In this document: positions 1 through 9,183 of the stretch, piece by piece
How positions within the stretch are numbered: the first letter of the stretch is position 1
Layout: each line of letters starts with the position of its first letter
NCBI GenBank assembly: GCA_040222235.1
Contig: JAVKDO010000037.1
Location: 1-64,000 of the forward strand
Direction of reading: 5' to 3'
Origin: UBA6059 sp040222235
Lineage (GTDB): Bacteria; Bacteroidota; Bacteroidia; Cytophagales; Cyclobacteriaceae
Length of the DNA stretch: 64,000 nucleotides
The notes under the pieces: model-generated
Databases searched by the model: none
Told to the model about the DNA's origin: nothing
Seen by the model: the letters and a program-made list of their open reading frames with translations, nothing else
Made by a program: the position numbers and the translations under genes

Positions 1-12
1 CATAAATCGAAA

Positions 13-1335
13 CTATCGATGCTTTATGATAAAGGCGAGCATATCCGTCCAGGATTGGGCTGCAGCCAGGGCATTACCTTGATCAGTGCCCCCCTTAGCA
101 GCACTTTGCGAGTAGTCCTCTGGGGGTAGGAAGGGGATACCACAGCCTTGTCCACCACCTGCAAAGTTGTGTCCAGCATTCTCATAGCTGAGGTGTTGAT
201 AGTCGTACCCGAATGCATTGGCCTTCAGCCTTGCCATCATCCTATCAGCCATCATGGCAGAAGGCCAGGTCATGTCCTCCTTACCAGAAATGAAGAGGAT
301 CGGGCATTGGATATGTTCCACACGAATGGCTGCTTGATCGATCATAATCGAATCTTTGAAGGTACTCAAGAACTTAGGCCCATCATGGTACTGCACCCCT
401 TGAGCCTCCATTTGCTTTTCGATACGTTCGGAATCTTCATCCGAGTACTCGGCATAAGGAAAACCTTTGCCCTCATAGGTGAAGGAAGACTTCCCGTCTT
501 CCCAACCGAACCAAACCACATTCGATGGTGCTTCAGCGACCACATATCTAATACTATCAAAATGAGCCGCATAGAGTAATGCTAGCTGTGAACCCATCGA
601 CCTACCCATAATCCCGATATTGGAAGCATCTACTTCTGGTTGGTTGGCGAGCCATTGATGTGCTTTGGCTACATACTCGAGGGGTATTTCTGTGATGCCA
701 TCAGGCAGCCCATCAAACCTGAAGTATTTGAGGTTGAGCACTGCAAAACCCTCACTTGCAAGCAATGAAGATCGCTCCTGTCGAAACCCACCACCAGAGC
801 CACCCAGATAGATGATAGCGGGCACTTTATTAGCACTACTTGGGAGGTAGTAGTTGGCGATGATGCTGTCTCTTTTCTGAATTCCTGTAATGCCAAGCTC
901 ATCTAGTTCTCTTGTGCTGCGCCTGTAAAATGTGTCTTGTGCTACGATACGATCGTCGATGCTTAAAGTAAGACTAGCCTCAAATCCTTTGCTCGTAGTG
1001 ATTTGATGGTAGTCATCACATTTCATTGACCAGAACAGCCCCATGGGATAGGTACCCGTGTAGCTACCACCTATGGAAGGCATAGTGCTAAGGTCAATAT
1101 CACCTTGTTCATCAGCTATGTAGTATGCTTCGGAGTTCCACTCATTTTCTCTTGCGTCAATCGCTGTAAGACTAAACTTCACTTTGACCCCAGGATTCAG
1201 GTTGCTAGCTTTTATGTGGACGGGTTTATGGTATAAATCGCTTTCTTGCTTGATGACTAACTCAACTTTTTCTTGCTTGGCGGTAGTGCTAATAGCCGAG
1301 CAGAATAGCATTATAATTAACAGATGATACTTCAT
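13..1335 (-). CDS. Exported BAAT-family acyl-CoA thioesterase-like alpha/beta hydrolase
   Basis: The protein has an N-terminal beta-sandwich domain of the acyl-CoA thioester hydrolase/BAAT type, with the segment GSYTGTYPMGLFWSM, followed by a BAAT C-terminal alpha/beta-hydrolase domain. The nucleophile elbow GRSMGS puts the catalytic Ser near residue 246, and ENAGHNFAGGG near the C terminus supplies the His. The open frame extends to 1410, but the ATG at 1335 starts a clear signal peptide (MKYHLLIIMLFCSAISTTAKQ), so I choose it. Family members cleave acyl-CoA or related thioesters or esters; the substrate here is unknown. An exported location argues against a CoA substrate in the cytoplasm. 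It stands alone, divergent from the metallo-hydrolase remnant at 1511. Confidence 0.85.
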   Translation of the reverse strand: MKYHLLIIMLFCSAISTTAKQEKVELVIKQESDLYHKPVHIKASNLNPGVKVKFSLTAIDARENEWNSEAYYIADEQGDIDLSTMPSIGGSYTGTYPMGLFWSMKCDDYHQITTSKGFEASLTLSIDDRIVAQDTFYRRSTRELDELGITGIQKRDSIIANYYLPSSANKVPAIIYLGGSGGGFRQERSSLLASEGFAVLNLKYFRFDGLPDGITEIPLEYVAKAHQWLANQPEVDASNIGIMGRSMGSQLALLYAAHFDSIRYVVAEAPSNVVWFGWEDGKSSFTYEGKGFPYAEYSDEDSERIEKQMEAQGVQYHDGPKFLSTFKDSIMIDQAAIRVEHIQCPILFISGKEDMTWPSAMMADRMMARLKANAFGYDYQHLSYENAGHNFAGGGQGCGIPFLPPEDYSQSAAKGGTDQGNALAAAQSWTDMLAFIIKHR

Positions 1336-1510
1336 AGAGGTCTTCCAATTTGTCAAACTCACAAGGGTTGACTTAGATTCGAATTTCATGAAATAGATTC
1401 GAACTGCCACACCAAAGTTGCATGAACTCTATCTGACTTCTCATCTTTTCTTAATGAGCAGTCGGTTGACCAAAGCAATCCTCGAGGAAGTGATATGAAA
1501 TGGATCGGTA

Positions 1511-1891
1511 TTGAAAAGTCCGTTGACTTCAAGAATCAGGTGTGGAGATACTTTCTACCCTGGAAGGCTGTATGTCAAAGACTGGATGGCCTTCAAGAAG
1601 AGCATTGCCAGGCTGTTGGAATTCACACGAGGCAATGAGATGCAGTATATCCTGGGTAATCATATCGAAATGTCGACCACCCCAGGAAGGGACTATAAGA
1701 TGGGAACGCTATACCAACCCGGTGAGCTGCCATTCCCGCTATCCACGTCAGATCTTCGTGAGCTTCATAGCAAGCCGGAGCAGCTCGGGTATACCCCGAC
1801 TAGCCTGGTTCGCGATAGGTCTATTCCTCCTGAGCGTTTAAAAATTTCTTCATTGCTGAGATCAGCGCGGGCCGATTATCATTGGAAGTAG
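1511..1891 (+). pseudogene. 5'-truncated MBL-fold metallo-hydrolase remnant
   Basis: The reading frame from 1544 to about 1830 matches the C-terminal third of a metallo-beta-lactamase-fold hydrolase family. It has GDTFYPGRLYVKDW, then YILGNHIEM, then GTLYQPGELPFPL and a final LRELH segment, the usual order in that family. The N-terminal part with the HxHxDH zinc site is absent: there is a TGA at 1496 in this frame and the next upstream gene faces away. The frame runs into the antisense 3' end of the neighbouring hydrolase, so the last ~20 codons are probably not original. I read it as a decayed gene rather than a working small protein. Family recall is from memory of the motif order. Confidence 0.6.
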
Positions 1892-2765
1892 AATGGCCAG
1901 CTCCTTCGATGATGGTGAATGTAGACGTGGGTACCATTTGACTAAATATCCGCACCGTCGGTGGACGAGCTTCATCAAATTCGCCTGTAGTAAATAATAC
2001 AGGGACCTTGATGTCTTTGAGTGTTTGATGGATGTCGTAATTCTGGAGTGTTCCAGTTGAAGTGAATTCACTGGGACCCCACATATAGTAATAGACGAAG
2101 CGATTGGATTCATATTGCAAGGTATCGTACGGGTGTGGTTTATACGCTGTTCTTCTTCCGTGTTGACTTGCGAAGAAGCGGTTGGCATTGGCGTATGACT
2201 CAGTATCAAAAATGCTATCAGCTTCAGCGGTTCGAATGGCTCTTTGAATAGTATCGGGTAGCGCTGCGATCAATGTATCTGCATCTGCAGTCCAAATCGC
2301 TGTACTGAAATAGGGACTGTTGAATATGAGCCCTTTTATACCTTCCGGATACTTATTGTAGTATTCAAGTGCTAAGGCTGTACCCCAAGATCCACCAGAT
2401 AAATAAAACTCATTCAAATTCAGCGCTGTTTTGACGGCACGAACTTGTTCTACAAGTTTATAGACTTTAAGGAGCGCCGTGTCTTGATGATGGTTCGATC
2501 TTCCATTTCCTAACTGATCGAATATAATGACAGGACGCTCTTCTGCAATTTCCGATAGGTTAAAATTGCTCCTGCCGCCCGGCCCTCCATGCAGGTAGAT
2601 GAGCGGCGTGCGGTCACCCTCGCCCATAATACCGTACCATATTTTCCCACCTTCTACCTCTATGAAGCCATCCGTGGTTTGCAGGTATGGGTTTTCAGCT
2701 TTTTCTGGGGAAGAGCAACTGGCAATGGACAGAGTCAAAATGGCACAAAATCTAATGAGAGTCAT
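1821..2765 (-). CDS. Proline iminopeptidase-like alpha/beta hydrolase lipoprotein (S33 family)
   Basis: This is a 314-residue alpha/beta hydrolase with the oxyanion motif HGGPGG (about residues 59-64), the nucleophile elbow GGSWGT (Ser about 125) and the C-terminal EGAGHS histidine. These are typical of the S33 prolyl aminopeptidase/tricorn-interacting-factor family, which releases N-terminal proline or small residues from peptides. The N terminus is a lipoprotein signal with the lipobox IASC (Cys 17), so it is probably attached to an outer or inner membrane. It lies 37 bp downstream of the tryptophan 2,3-dioxygenase-like gene on the same strand and may be co-transcribed. Its 3' end overlaps the decayed metallo-hydrolase frame on the other strand. 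Confidence 0.85.
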   Translation of the reverse strand: MTLIRFCAILTLSIASCSSPEKAENPYLQTTDGFIEVEGGKIWYGIMGEGDRTPLIYLHGGPGGRSNFNLSEIAEERPVIIFDQLGNGRSNHHQDTALLKVYKLVEQVRAVKTALNLNEFYLSGGSWGTALALEYYNKYPEGIKGLIFNSPYFSTAIWTADADTLIAALPDTIQRAIRTAEADSIFDTESYANANRFFASQHGRRTAYKPHPYDTLQYESNRFVYYYMWGPSEFTSTGTLQNYDIHQTLKDIKVPVLFTTGEFDEARPPTVRIFSQMVPTSTFTIIEGAGHSTSNDNRPALISAMKKFLNAQEE

Positions 2766-2802
2766 GAGGCTGGGTTGATTTGAAATGATCTTAGAATTTC
2801 TT

Positions 2803-3747
2803 TCAGGAGACTATTTTATGTCCTTCCAAATTATCAACCCCCCAATTGGTTAACTCTGCTTCTGTCCACAGGTCTGGGAAAAAGATGCGTTTTTGGTACT
2901 TAGGATGCATGTATCTTCTCCAGTCGCTCCCACCCGTCGCTTCGACTTCAATGTCTCCACTATTGAGGTATTTGGCGGCAGCATTTAAATGCGCCATTAC
3001 CCAGAGTACATTTACCGTATGATCATAATGGCGCATGGCATTGACCAACTTCGCATCTTTCTGATCCTCCTGAGGCAAGGACTTAAACTTGGTCCAAAGG
3101 TTAGAGGTGTTGTAGGTTTTCATAAACACGATAAAGTCATCCATGTAGCGCTCTTCAAACAGTTGAAGCAACGTGGTTTTTTCACCTGTTTCATGATTTT
3201 TTCCTGCGGCTTGCCAATAGAGATGATCAAAGGCATGACTAAAAGGCGTGTTGCGGTCAATCGTTGCTCTAAAACGAATGTCAATCAGATTAATCAGCTC
3301 CGTGGAGGCAAATTCAATCTTTCTATATTGTGCACTTTGGAAACCACTTGCTGGAGTGAGTGTGTCTCTGAATTTCATGTATTGCTCCACCTCCATGCCC
3401 TCACCCATTATCTCGAAAGAGGAAGAAAGCATATCAAAGTAGCGACTAACACGATCTAATCTTTCAGCAAAAAACTGCGTGGTTAATTCTTGATGAGTGG
3501 CTATTTGGTCAATCTCCCAAAGAATCATTTTAAACAATAACTCATTGATTTGATGATACATGATGAAGATCATTTCATCGGGCAAAGTGGTGCGCTGCAC
3601 TTGCAAACTCAACAGGGCATCTGGTTGAATATAATCCCAATAAGTCAAGGGTTTTGAATGTAATAGCCCATTGAGGTGAGTGTTTACATCTTGTCCGATC
3701 GCACTGTATTTTGTTTTTAGATCTTCAAATATCTTTTCTTCTTTCAT
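2803..3747 (-). CDS. kynA: Tryptophan 2,3-dioxygenase family protein
   Basis: The 314-residue protein carries the family signatures: MYHQINELLFKMILWEI (distal His), SGFQSAQYRKIE in the middle, LWVMAHLNAAAKYL (candidate proximal heme-ligand His) and ATGGSDWRRYM near the C terminus. Tryptophan 2,3-dioxygenase is a cytoplasmic heme enzyme that opens the indole ring of L-tryptophan to N-formylkynurenine, the first step of the kynurenine pathway. The sequence is divergent from the best-studied bacterial enzymes, so another indole substrate is possible. No other kynurenine-pathway gene is in the window. It precedes the S33 hydrolase in the same direction. Confidence 0.85.
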   Translation of the reverse strand: MKEEKIFEDLKTKYSAIGQDVNTHLNGLLHSKPLTYWDYIQPDALLSLQVQRTTLPDEMIFIMYHQINELLFKMILWEIDQIATHQELTTQFFAERLDRVSRYFDMLSSSFEIMGEGMEVEQYMKFRDTLTPASGFQSAQYRKIEFASTELINLIDIRFRATIDRNTPFSHAFDHLYWQAAGKNHETGEKTTLLQLFEERYMDDFIVFMKTYNTSNLWTKFKSLPQEDQKDAKLVNAMRHYDHTVNVLWVMAHLNAAAKYLNSGDIEVEATGGSDWRRYMHPKYQKRIFFPDLWTEAELTNWGVDNLEGHKIVS

Positions 3748-3992
3748 ATCTGTATTAGAGGAATTTTCATCTTAAAGATGACTCAAATCAATTTACCAAT
3801 TATATTTTGATCCAATAATACAGCAAGCACACCTTCTATGCGCGCAGCGAAGCAATTAGTGTTTAAAGAGCTAGAATTAGCTATTCAATTAGGAGTCCTA
3901 GCTCTAGCAACTGGGTAGGAAATATGGCAGAGTAGAGGGCAAGGTGCGGACTGCTACGTTCACCAGCTAGTGTTTAGGGTATTTGGCGAGGA

Positions 3993-4643
3993 CTATCTGT
4001 TTGCTATAACCTTTTCCTCTTTGGTCTTTTTGGGGTTGGTTTTTTCATCCTCTAGTCCATAACAAAGGGCGGCTTTTCTCAGTCCAAAAGCCCTGCCGTC
4101 ACGAGCTTCATAATTCGCGAATAGAACACCGTTTTTTCTAAAGGCTTGTTGAATGCCTTCTTCTCTTCCTCTGTTCATGTTCATCTTTTTGAAAAGCTCA
4201 CCTGTAGGATACCATTTCTTTTGTTCTCCCTGTGCCTTGCCTGTATGAAAGTTATACTGAGCAATTAGGACATGTGTGGAGTCCTCAGACCATACTCTTT
4301 TCTCACCATGCAGTTTCCCTTGGTGATAATTCGTAACATTTTTGGTATGTCCATCAGGGAACCAGTTGATCGCCTCATTTTGTTTTTTACCATCCAAGAT
4401 GCCAAACTTTTCCATCAAGCTACTATCAGGATAATAGCTCACCGCAAAACCGGAGTAAGGCTTATCGTTTAAAGTCCATAATGATATTTCACGATTGTAC
4501 TGTAGAGCCGATTTCTCGACTGTTGTTTCCGGTACCGCCAAGGAGGCCTCTGTAGCACTGCTTTGAGAGGATTGTTCTTTTTGTTCAGAACAACCCATCC
4601 AAAGAAGGTTTAGGGACATCAGTGTCCAAAAGAATATTTTCAT
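3993..4643 (-). CDS. YwqK-like/MORN-variant repeat lipoprotein
   Basis: The protein contains four or five short repeats of the MORN-variant (YwqK) type, with cores such as YYPDSSLMEKFG, WFPDGHTKNV and WYPTGELFKKMN followed by G-x-x-x-G-x-x. In this family these repeats form extended beta-sheet surfaces; the function is usually unknown although some members are labelled YwqK antitoxin. I choose the ATG at 4643, 18 codons inside the open frame, because it begins a signal sequence ending at a lipobox-like WMGC. It follows the YHYH gene by about 100 bp on the same strand, so the two may form a small operon for cell-surface proteins. Confidence 0.75.
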   Translation of the reverse strand: MKIFFWTLMSLNLLWMGCSEQKEQSSQSSATEASLAVPETTVEKSALQYNREISLWTLNDKPYSGFAVSYYPDSSLMEKFGILDGKKQNEAINWFPDGHTKNVTNYHQGKLHGEKRVWSEDSTHVLIAQYNFHTGKAQGEQKKWYPTGELFKKMNMNRGREEGIQQAFRKNGVLFANYEARDGRAFGLRKAALCYGLEDEKTNPKKTKEEKVIANR

Positions 4644-4744
4644 TTTGATGATTTTAACTTCAGCGAGGAGATAAGAAAAGAAACCATCTCTAGCCACAGT
4701 AATGTGAATGATGGTTTCTTTTCAATCAAGGAGCTATTAAATCC

Positions 4745-5512
4745 TTACATGATCGAACTCGGAGTGCCTAGCAAATCACCACCAAAAAGGACGACAATAG
4801 ATCCTAAGTAATATTCATTAATAATGTGATAGTGATAAAATGCTTGATCACCGTGTTGGGTTATCGAAGTATGTCCTCCAGAGGCATCCAAATCCGTTGG
4901 ATGGTCTCCTAGGGAATTGCACTTTCTCCCATATATCAAAAAGCCATCTGCCATGATGCCAACTAATTGTTCATCATCATGAGAGAGCACTGTATTTTCA
5001 GGGACATCCGAAGACTCTACATGGTAGTGATAGCCCGAAGGGCCATTGTGAGCTCCCGCATAATCAAATGATTCAGCAATTTCTTCTTCTAGCGGTCTAT
5101 TGGGGCCTTCAGTATCATTAAAGATAGGGACACCCGTCACTGAAATGCCAATGGGGCCTAATCCAGTTGCAGAACCCGAAGCGGCTAACTCTGGTGCAGA
5201 AGAGACGGTAAGAATAAAGCTGCGATTCCCAATGCCACCTGGTGTCAAATGACTGGCCACCACCGGCTCAATATACAGGGGTTCCGTGGTTGCCCAGTAG
5301 GGAGAAGTGTGATTAGGTAAACCATTTGATTCAATGGTGATTTCATCACCCTCAAAAGAAATGGTAACGGCATCAGGATTAAATTCATCAAATGCAGCGG
5401 TAGGCGTTTCAACCGTAGTTACTTCGTCTCCGCTATCTGGGGTTTCATCATCTTCTCCACAAGATGTAATGAGAATGGTTGCTCCTATGAGCGCAAGGGC
5501 AAAAGATTTCAT
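4745..5512 (-). CDS. YHYH domain lipoprotein
   Basis: The C-terminal half contains two copies of the YHYH signature, GPSGYHYHVE and QAFYHYHIIN, spaced by the DGFLIYGRK segment that is typical of the YHYH family. The N terminus MKSFALALIG ends at a lipobox ITSC, followed by an acidic linker, so the protein is an exported lipoprotein. An ATG three codons upstream (5521) is also possible. The family function is not established; the His/Tyr cluster suggests metal binding, which is inference. It is upstream of the YwqK-like lipoprotein in the same direction. Confidence 0.85.
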   Translation of the reverse strand: MKSFALALIGATILITSCGEDDETPDSGDEVTTVETPTAAFDEFNPDAVTISFEGDEITIESNGLPNHTSPYWATTEPLYIEPVVASHLTPGGIGNRSFILTVSSAPELAASGSATGLGPIGISVTGVPIFNDTEGPNRPLEEEIAESFDYAGAHNGPSGYHYHVESSDVPENTVLSHDDEQLVGIMADGFLIYGRKCNSLGDHPTDLDASGGHTSITQHGDQAFYHYHIINEYYLGSIVVLFGGDLLGTPSSIM

Positions 5513-5521
5513 GTATGTCAT

Positions 5522-5810
5522 AGTAAAAGGTTTTCTTAAAGTTTGTTTCCTTGCTTATGACGTCATTTTTTTCTGCCCCCCTCGTTAAAAATTTATTTTT
5601 CCAAAATAATTTAAAAATGCTGTGACAATCTTCCTGAGCGTTTCAGTATTCCAATGACATATGCCCATCAGCAAGCTCCGGCTCAGTACCATAGCCGAAC
5701 GGAAATAGGAGGGAATAAACAGTATCTCAATATCCAAACACCGAACCTTGGATAACAAGATTGCCATCTAGCGCTGTGATCGCGGAAGATTACAACTGTC
5801 TTGATCTAAC
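5522..5810. other. Non-coding stretch upstream of YHYH gene and left flank of MITE copy 1
   Basis: The 582 bp between the YHYH gene and the next gene at 6105 contain no convincing gene. A 60-codon minus-strand frame at 5585-5767 has no recognisable composition or start context and is taken as chance. The promoter of the YHYH gene should lie at its left end. From 5811 the MITE-like repeat begins; after 5994 only about 110 bp of unremarkable AT-rich DNA remain. Confidence 0.5.
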
Positions 5811-5994
5811 AACCTGATTTCGACTTTTAAAACACTCCAAAATTGTCATATCGCAGTGTAGCGGAGATATCTTCTTAAAATGTGAGGAAAGAAATATCTT
5901 CTTATTTCAGTTTTAAGCATTAATAAGGTTTCTCCTATCGTCGAAAAGACAATTTTGGAGTGTTTTTCAAGGTTTGCTTAATCGAACTCAGGTT
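5811..5994 (+). mobile_element. MITE-like inverted-repeat element, copy 1
   Basis: The 184-bp segment is bounded by imperfect terminal inverted repeats (AACCTGATTTCGA at 5811 against its inverse TCGAACTCAGGTT ending at 5994). Inside them are perfect 19-bp inverted repeats, AAAACACTCCAAAATTGTC at 5829-5847 and its complement at 5948-5966. A second copy sits at 46787-46967 in the same orientation, identical over about 50 bp on the left and about 58 bp on the right, differing only in the middle. There is no open frame inside. This is the structure of a miniature inverted-repeat transposable element; the transposase that would move it is not in the window. Confidence 0.75.
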
Positions 5995-6104
5995 AACAGA
6001 CTTTTAAGGCATTGAGGGAAACGATTTACTTCTACTCTTGCTAATCTTAGGCGAGGACAAGATTGGCTTTGTACTCAATACTTATACTAGCGACTTAGAC
6101 ATTG

Positions 6105-7100
6105 TTACTCCGTGGCAGGTTGAATGATTTCTCTTATTGTTGCCCAACCTGTGGGACTACTATCATATCTGATGTACGTCACCATAGTCCGTCCGTTGAA
6201 CACAAATGATTCGCCACCTTGTTTAGGCGTTCCTTTTATAGAAAATCTAGTTTGCTCAATAGCGATGTTGTCCTGAATCAGGATACTTTCAACATCATTT
6301 TCTACAAATTCTAAATTATAGTTTTCTAGGGTTCCTTTCAGTCCATCGATCACCTCATCTCTTCCTGTTTTCAGGTCCTTATATCCTAGTGCTTTAATCA
6401 CATCCGGGTGATGCAGCGACCTTATTTTCTCAACATCGCCTTCAGAAAAAGCCTTGCGGATGACCTCACCATTATTCAGGATTTCTTGCCTGATTTTTTC
6501 TTTTTGAGGGTTGTGATGATTACTTCTAATTCTAGTAAAATTTCCTTCGTAGAACAGCCCAGTCGGCTCATCGCTCTTGTCAAATTGAATCGATTTCAAC
6601 TCATACTCATCAATATTAACCCAATGATAGGTGTAGATTCTATAGGTACCGTCCGCTTCACCTTCAAAAGAAATTTTCAACCTCAGGTCTCCGTTTTCAT
6701 TGACCGTGCCGATACCCTGCCCAGATCTGATGGTACCAAAACTTGACGAGTGATATACTTCTTTGGTGTTCGGGTTGTAAGACCAAAAAATGTGGCCATT
6801 TGGTTCAGGGCCATCAACTATGGAGAGCAGACTATTATCTGTGTTGAGTTCTCTGGAAACGGTGTGATGGTCTGGTATTTTAATAGTTTCTGTTTCACCT
6901 CCCCAATTCTGTGTCCAGTCATCATTTTTAAGCGTCCATTCTCCGATAAACTTCACGAATGGATTAGGTGAATTTTGGTGCTGACCTCCTTCAAGCTCTT
7001 CATTAGAAGCTCTTCCATTTAACTCATACGAAATAGTAGTTTTTTGGGCGCTACAGATTAGTGAAAATGACACTAAGAATACTAGGATTAGGTATTTCAT
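6105..7100 (-). CDS. Exported two-domain protein: lipocalin-like N-terminal part plus SnoaL/DUF4440-like domain
   Basis: A signal peptide (MKYLILVFLVSFSLICSAQ) is followed by a domain of about 170 residues with FIGEWTLKNDDW and repeated beta-strand segments, as in DUF1579-like fatty-acid-binding folds. The last 130 residues (IRKAFSEGDVEKIRSLHHPDVIKALGY onward) look like a SnoaL-like/DUF4440 NTF2-fold domain with the usual 'FSEGDVEKI..LHHPDVI' opening. NTF2 folds serve as small-molecule pockets or isomerases; no catalytic activity can be assigned. The gene is isolated between the MITE copy and the aldo/keto reductase. Confidence 0.7.
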   Translation of the reverse strand: MKYLILVFLVSFSLICSAQKTTISYELNGRASNEELEGGQHQNSPNPFVKFIGEWTLKNDDWTQNWGGETETIKIPDHHTVSRELNTDNSLLSIVDGPEPNGHIFWSYNPNTKEVYHSSSFGTIRSGQGIGTVNENGDLRLKISFEGEADGTYRIYTYHWVNIDEYELKSIQFDKSDEPTGLFYEGNFTRIRSNHHNPQKEKIRQEILNNGEVIRKAFSEGDVEKIRSLHHPDVIKALGYKDLKTGRDEVIDGLKGTLENYNLEFVENDVESILIQDNIAIEQTRFSIKGTPKQGGESFVFNGRTMVTYIRYDSSPTGWATIREIIQPATE

Positions 7101-7339
7101 ATTTTCTTTAAATTTTTCTTTTCGCTGTGTACAACAACCAACTCACAATGCACCTCTAGCTTAAGCTGAAAACTAAAGCCCTACAATATTTGCCCTCCTA
7201 TTTTAGAGAGGAGCAAGCAAAAGACTTAAATCTAGTTGGGGTTAGAACTAGTGATAAACTTCCGAAGATTTAGGAACTTCAGAAGTCTAAACTGCTAAGT
7301 TATTTTATCCTGTGAGATGAGATCCAGTAGGATTATTCG

Positions 7340-8335
7340 TTATTGTCCAAAGCGCTGAGGTGCGGCAGGTTGATTGTCCACAATCGCCTCAATTTTTCCC
7401 ATCACTTCGGGAGTGAGTTGCTCCACCACGTCAAGTGCCTTCAGGTTATCTTCTAGCTGACTCAACCTTGAAGCCCCTAGTATGACAGTCGACACATTGG
7501 GATTCTTCAAACACCATGCAATAGACAAATGAGTCAAACTCATGTCCAACTCCTTTGACAACTCGGTCAGTTTTCGGACTTTCTCAAGTTTCTGCTTTCC
7601 TTCATCGCTTGTCCATAGGTCTTTGAGCCACTGGTAGTCTGGTAAATTCAGACGACTGTCTGAGGGTATCCCTTCATTGTATTTACCTGTCAAGATACCG
7701 CTGGCCAGCGGTGACCAGATGGTGGTGCCTAAGCCATAGGTTTCGTACAAGGGTAAAAACTCTGCTTCTACTTTATCCCTATGCAGTAGGTTGTATTGAG
7801 GCTGCTCCATGACTGGAGGGGTGAGTCCGTGGGCTTGGGCAGCTACATGGGCCTCAGTGATTTGCTGGGCTGACCATTCACTGGTACCCCAATAGATGAC
7901 TTTACCCTGTAGAATGAGATTGTGCATGGCACGTACGGTCTCTTCGATAGGCGTATCGATATCCGGACGATGGCAAAAGTAGAGATCCAGATAGTCCACT
8001 TGCAGTCGCTTCAATGCCAGATCACATGCATCGCGCACATGCTTGGCACTCAGCCCTAGCTGCATTTTTTCCTTACCACCCCAGAACACTTTGGAAGAAA
8101 CAGCAAAGGTATCTCGTGGTAGGCCCAGGCTTGTGATCACCTCACCCATGATTTTCTCTGATTCGCCAGCCTCGTACCCTTCTGCATTGTCAAAGAAATT
8201 TACTCCTGCATCATAAGCGCTTTTCAAGAGCGTTTTGGCAGCTTTCATCTCCACTTGCTTGCCGAAAGTCACCCAGGAGCCAAGCGATAAGGCTGATACT
8301 TTCAATCCGGATTTTCCCAAGCGTCTATATTCCAT
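7340..8335 (-). CDS. Aldo/keto reductase, voltage-gated K+ channel beta-subunit type
   Basis: The protein starts MEYRRLGKSGLKVSALSLG and continues through FFDNAEGY (catalytic Asp and Tyr), SSKVFWGG (Lys) and LYFCHRPD (His), the complete aldo/keto reductase tetrad. The overall sequence, including YWGTSEWSAQQI and VMEQPQYNLLHRD, is that of the Kv-beta/AKR6 subfamily of NADPH-dependent carbonyl reductases. The open frame begins at 8383, but the family N terminus corresponds to the ATG at 8335. It is a cytoplasmic enzyme with unknown physiological substrate and no operon partner here. Confidence 0.9.
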   Translation of the reverse strand: MEYRRLGKSGLKVSALSLGSWVTFGKQVEMKAAKTLLKSAYDAGVNFFDNAEGYEAGESEKIMGEVITSLGLPRDTFAVSSKVFWGGKEKMQLGLSAKHVRDACDLALKRLQVDYLDLYFCHRPDIDTPIEETVRAMHNLILQGKVIYWGTSEWSAQQITEAHVAAQAHGLTPPVMEQPQYNLLHRDKVEAEFLPLYETYGLGTTIWSPLASGILTGKYNEGIPSDSRLNLPDYQWLKDLWTSDEGKQKLEKVRKLTELSKELDMSLTHLSIAWCLKNPNVSTVILGASRLSQLEDNLKALDVVEQLTPEVMGKIEAIVDNQPAAPQRFGQ

Positions 8336-8592
8336 CATTGCTATTTTTTTATGATTGTATTCCTCTAAAATAGCTATTCTCATCGCACTGAGCCAAGGAT
8401 AATGAGGACTCTTGGTTGAAATCGAGTGCTGGGGGTTGTCTCTCCTCGGGGGTAAGCGCCGGGAACTTTGAGCGAATAGAACAGAACCACTTTGACTAGT
8501 TCAAGCCTGCCTTAGTCGGAAGACAGCAGCCCACTTGGACTGATGAAAAATAGCACAAGTGCGCACGTACGCCAGAGTAGGATTGTTTTCAG

Positions 8593-8946
8593 CTATGACC
8601 AGTTTTTGATTAAAAAAAGTGCTCCTGAAAGTCCGGCTCCCTTTATTAATAACCATGAAACCCAATCCTTAAATTCATTTTTCTTGTGCAAAAGGAAAAG
8701 AAGATGGAGGAAAACATGGATGATGAGAAAAATGCTAAAACCGACCCTAAAAGTTGGGTTATTAAAATATTGCGGTAGCAACAGGATGTAGAAAAGCGGT
8801 ATATGAAGGAGTGTGAATACAATCATACCAGCACGATCATTGAGGAAGCTTGTAGCCGGAAAAATTCGCCATTCATGGCATCTCACGGCATCCATTTCGT
8901 GTAGCAGGATGAAACTCAGCCCGAGTACAAAAAAATCAATTGTCAT
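8593..8946 (-). CDS. Small integral membrane protein, DUF6713-like
   Basis: The 117-residue protein has three or four hydrophobic helices and the conserved opening FILLHEMDAVRCHEWRIFP, in which the LHExDAxRxHEWR motif resembles the DUF6713 membrane family. The function is unknown. The charged His/Glu/Arg cluster near the first helix is the only conserved polar feature visible. It is flanked by non-coding stretches of about 200 bp on each side and appears monocistronic. Confidence 0.7.
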   Translation of the reverse strand: MTIDFFVLGLSFILLHEMDAVRCHEWRIFPATSFLNDRAGMIVFTLLHIPLFYILLLPQYFNNPTFRVGFSIFLIIHVFLHLLFLLHKKNEFKDWVSWLLIKGAGLSGALFLIKNWS

Positions 8947-9183
8947 AAGTCAGAAATTCGACTGAAAGATCTGAAATTTCTTTTATTGTTGCCAGAGGTA
9001 CCCGTTTAAGAATATCCGAAGACCTCTCAACCCATTACCCTTCCGCGTGTGTCCCTACCCACGCTTGCTTGTCTTGCCATATATAGGCGCAGGGTAGGGA
9101 ATCTCCTCATTATCGTACTTCCGAGCAGGTGGGATTTGGGTGATAAGTCCGGAAATACGCGCAAGTTCCAGCAGTTACTCAAC

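Noticed and set aside
3748..3992. GAGCTAG...CTAGCTC inverted repeat in the gap before the dioxygenase gene
   Set aside because: Only 7-bp arms with a long spacer, within the range expected by chance.
5585..5767. 60-codon minus-strand frame
   Set aside because: Located between genes with no start context, family or helper signals; composition like non-coding DNA.
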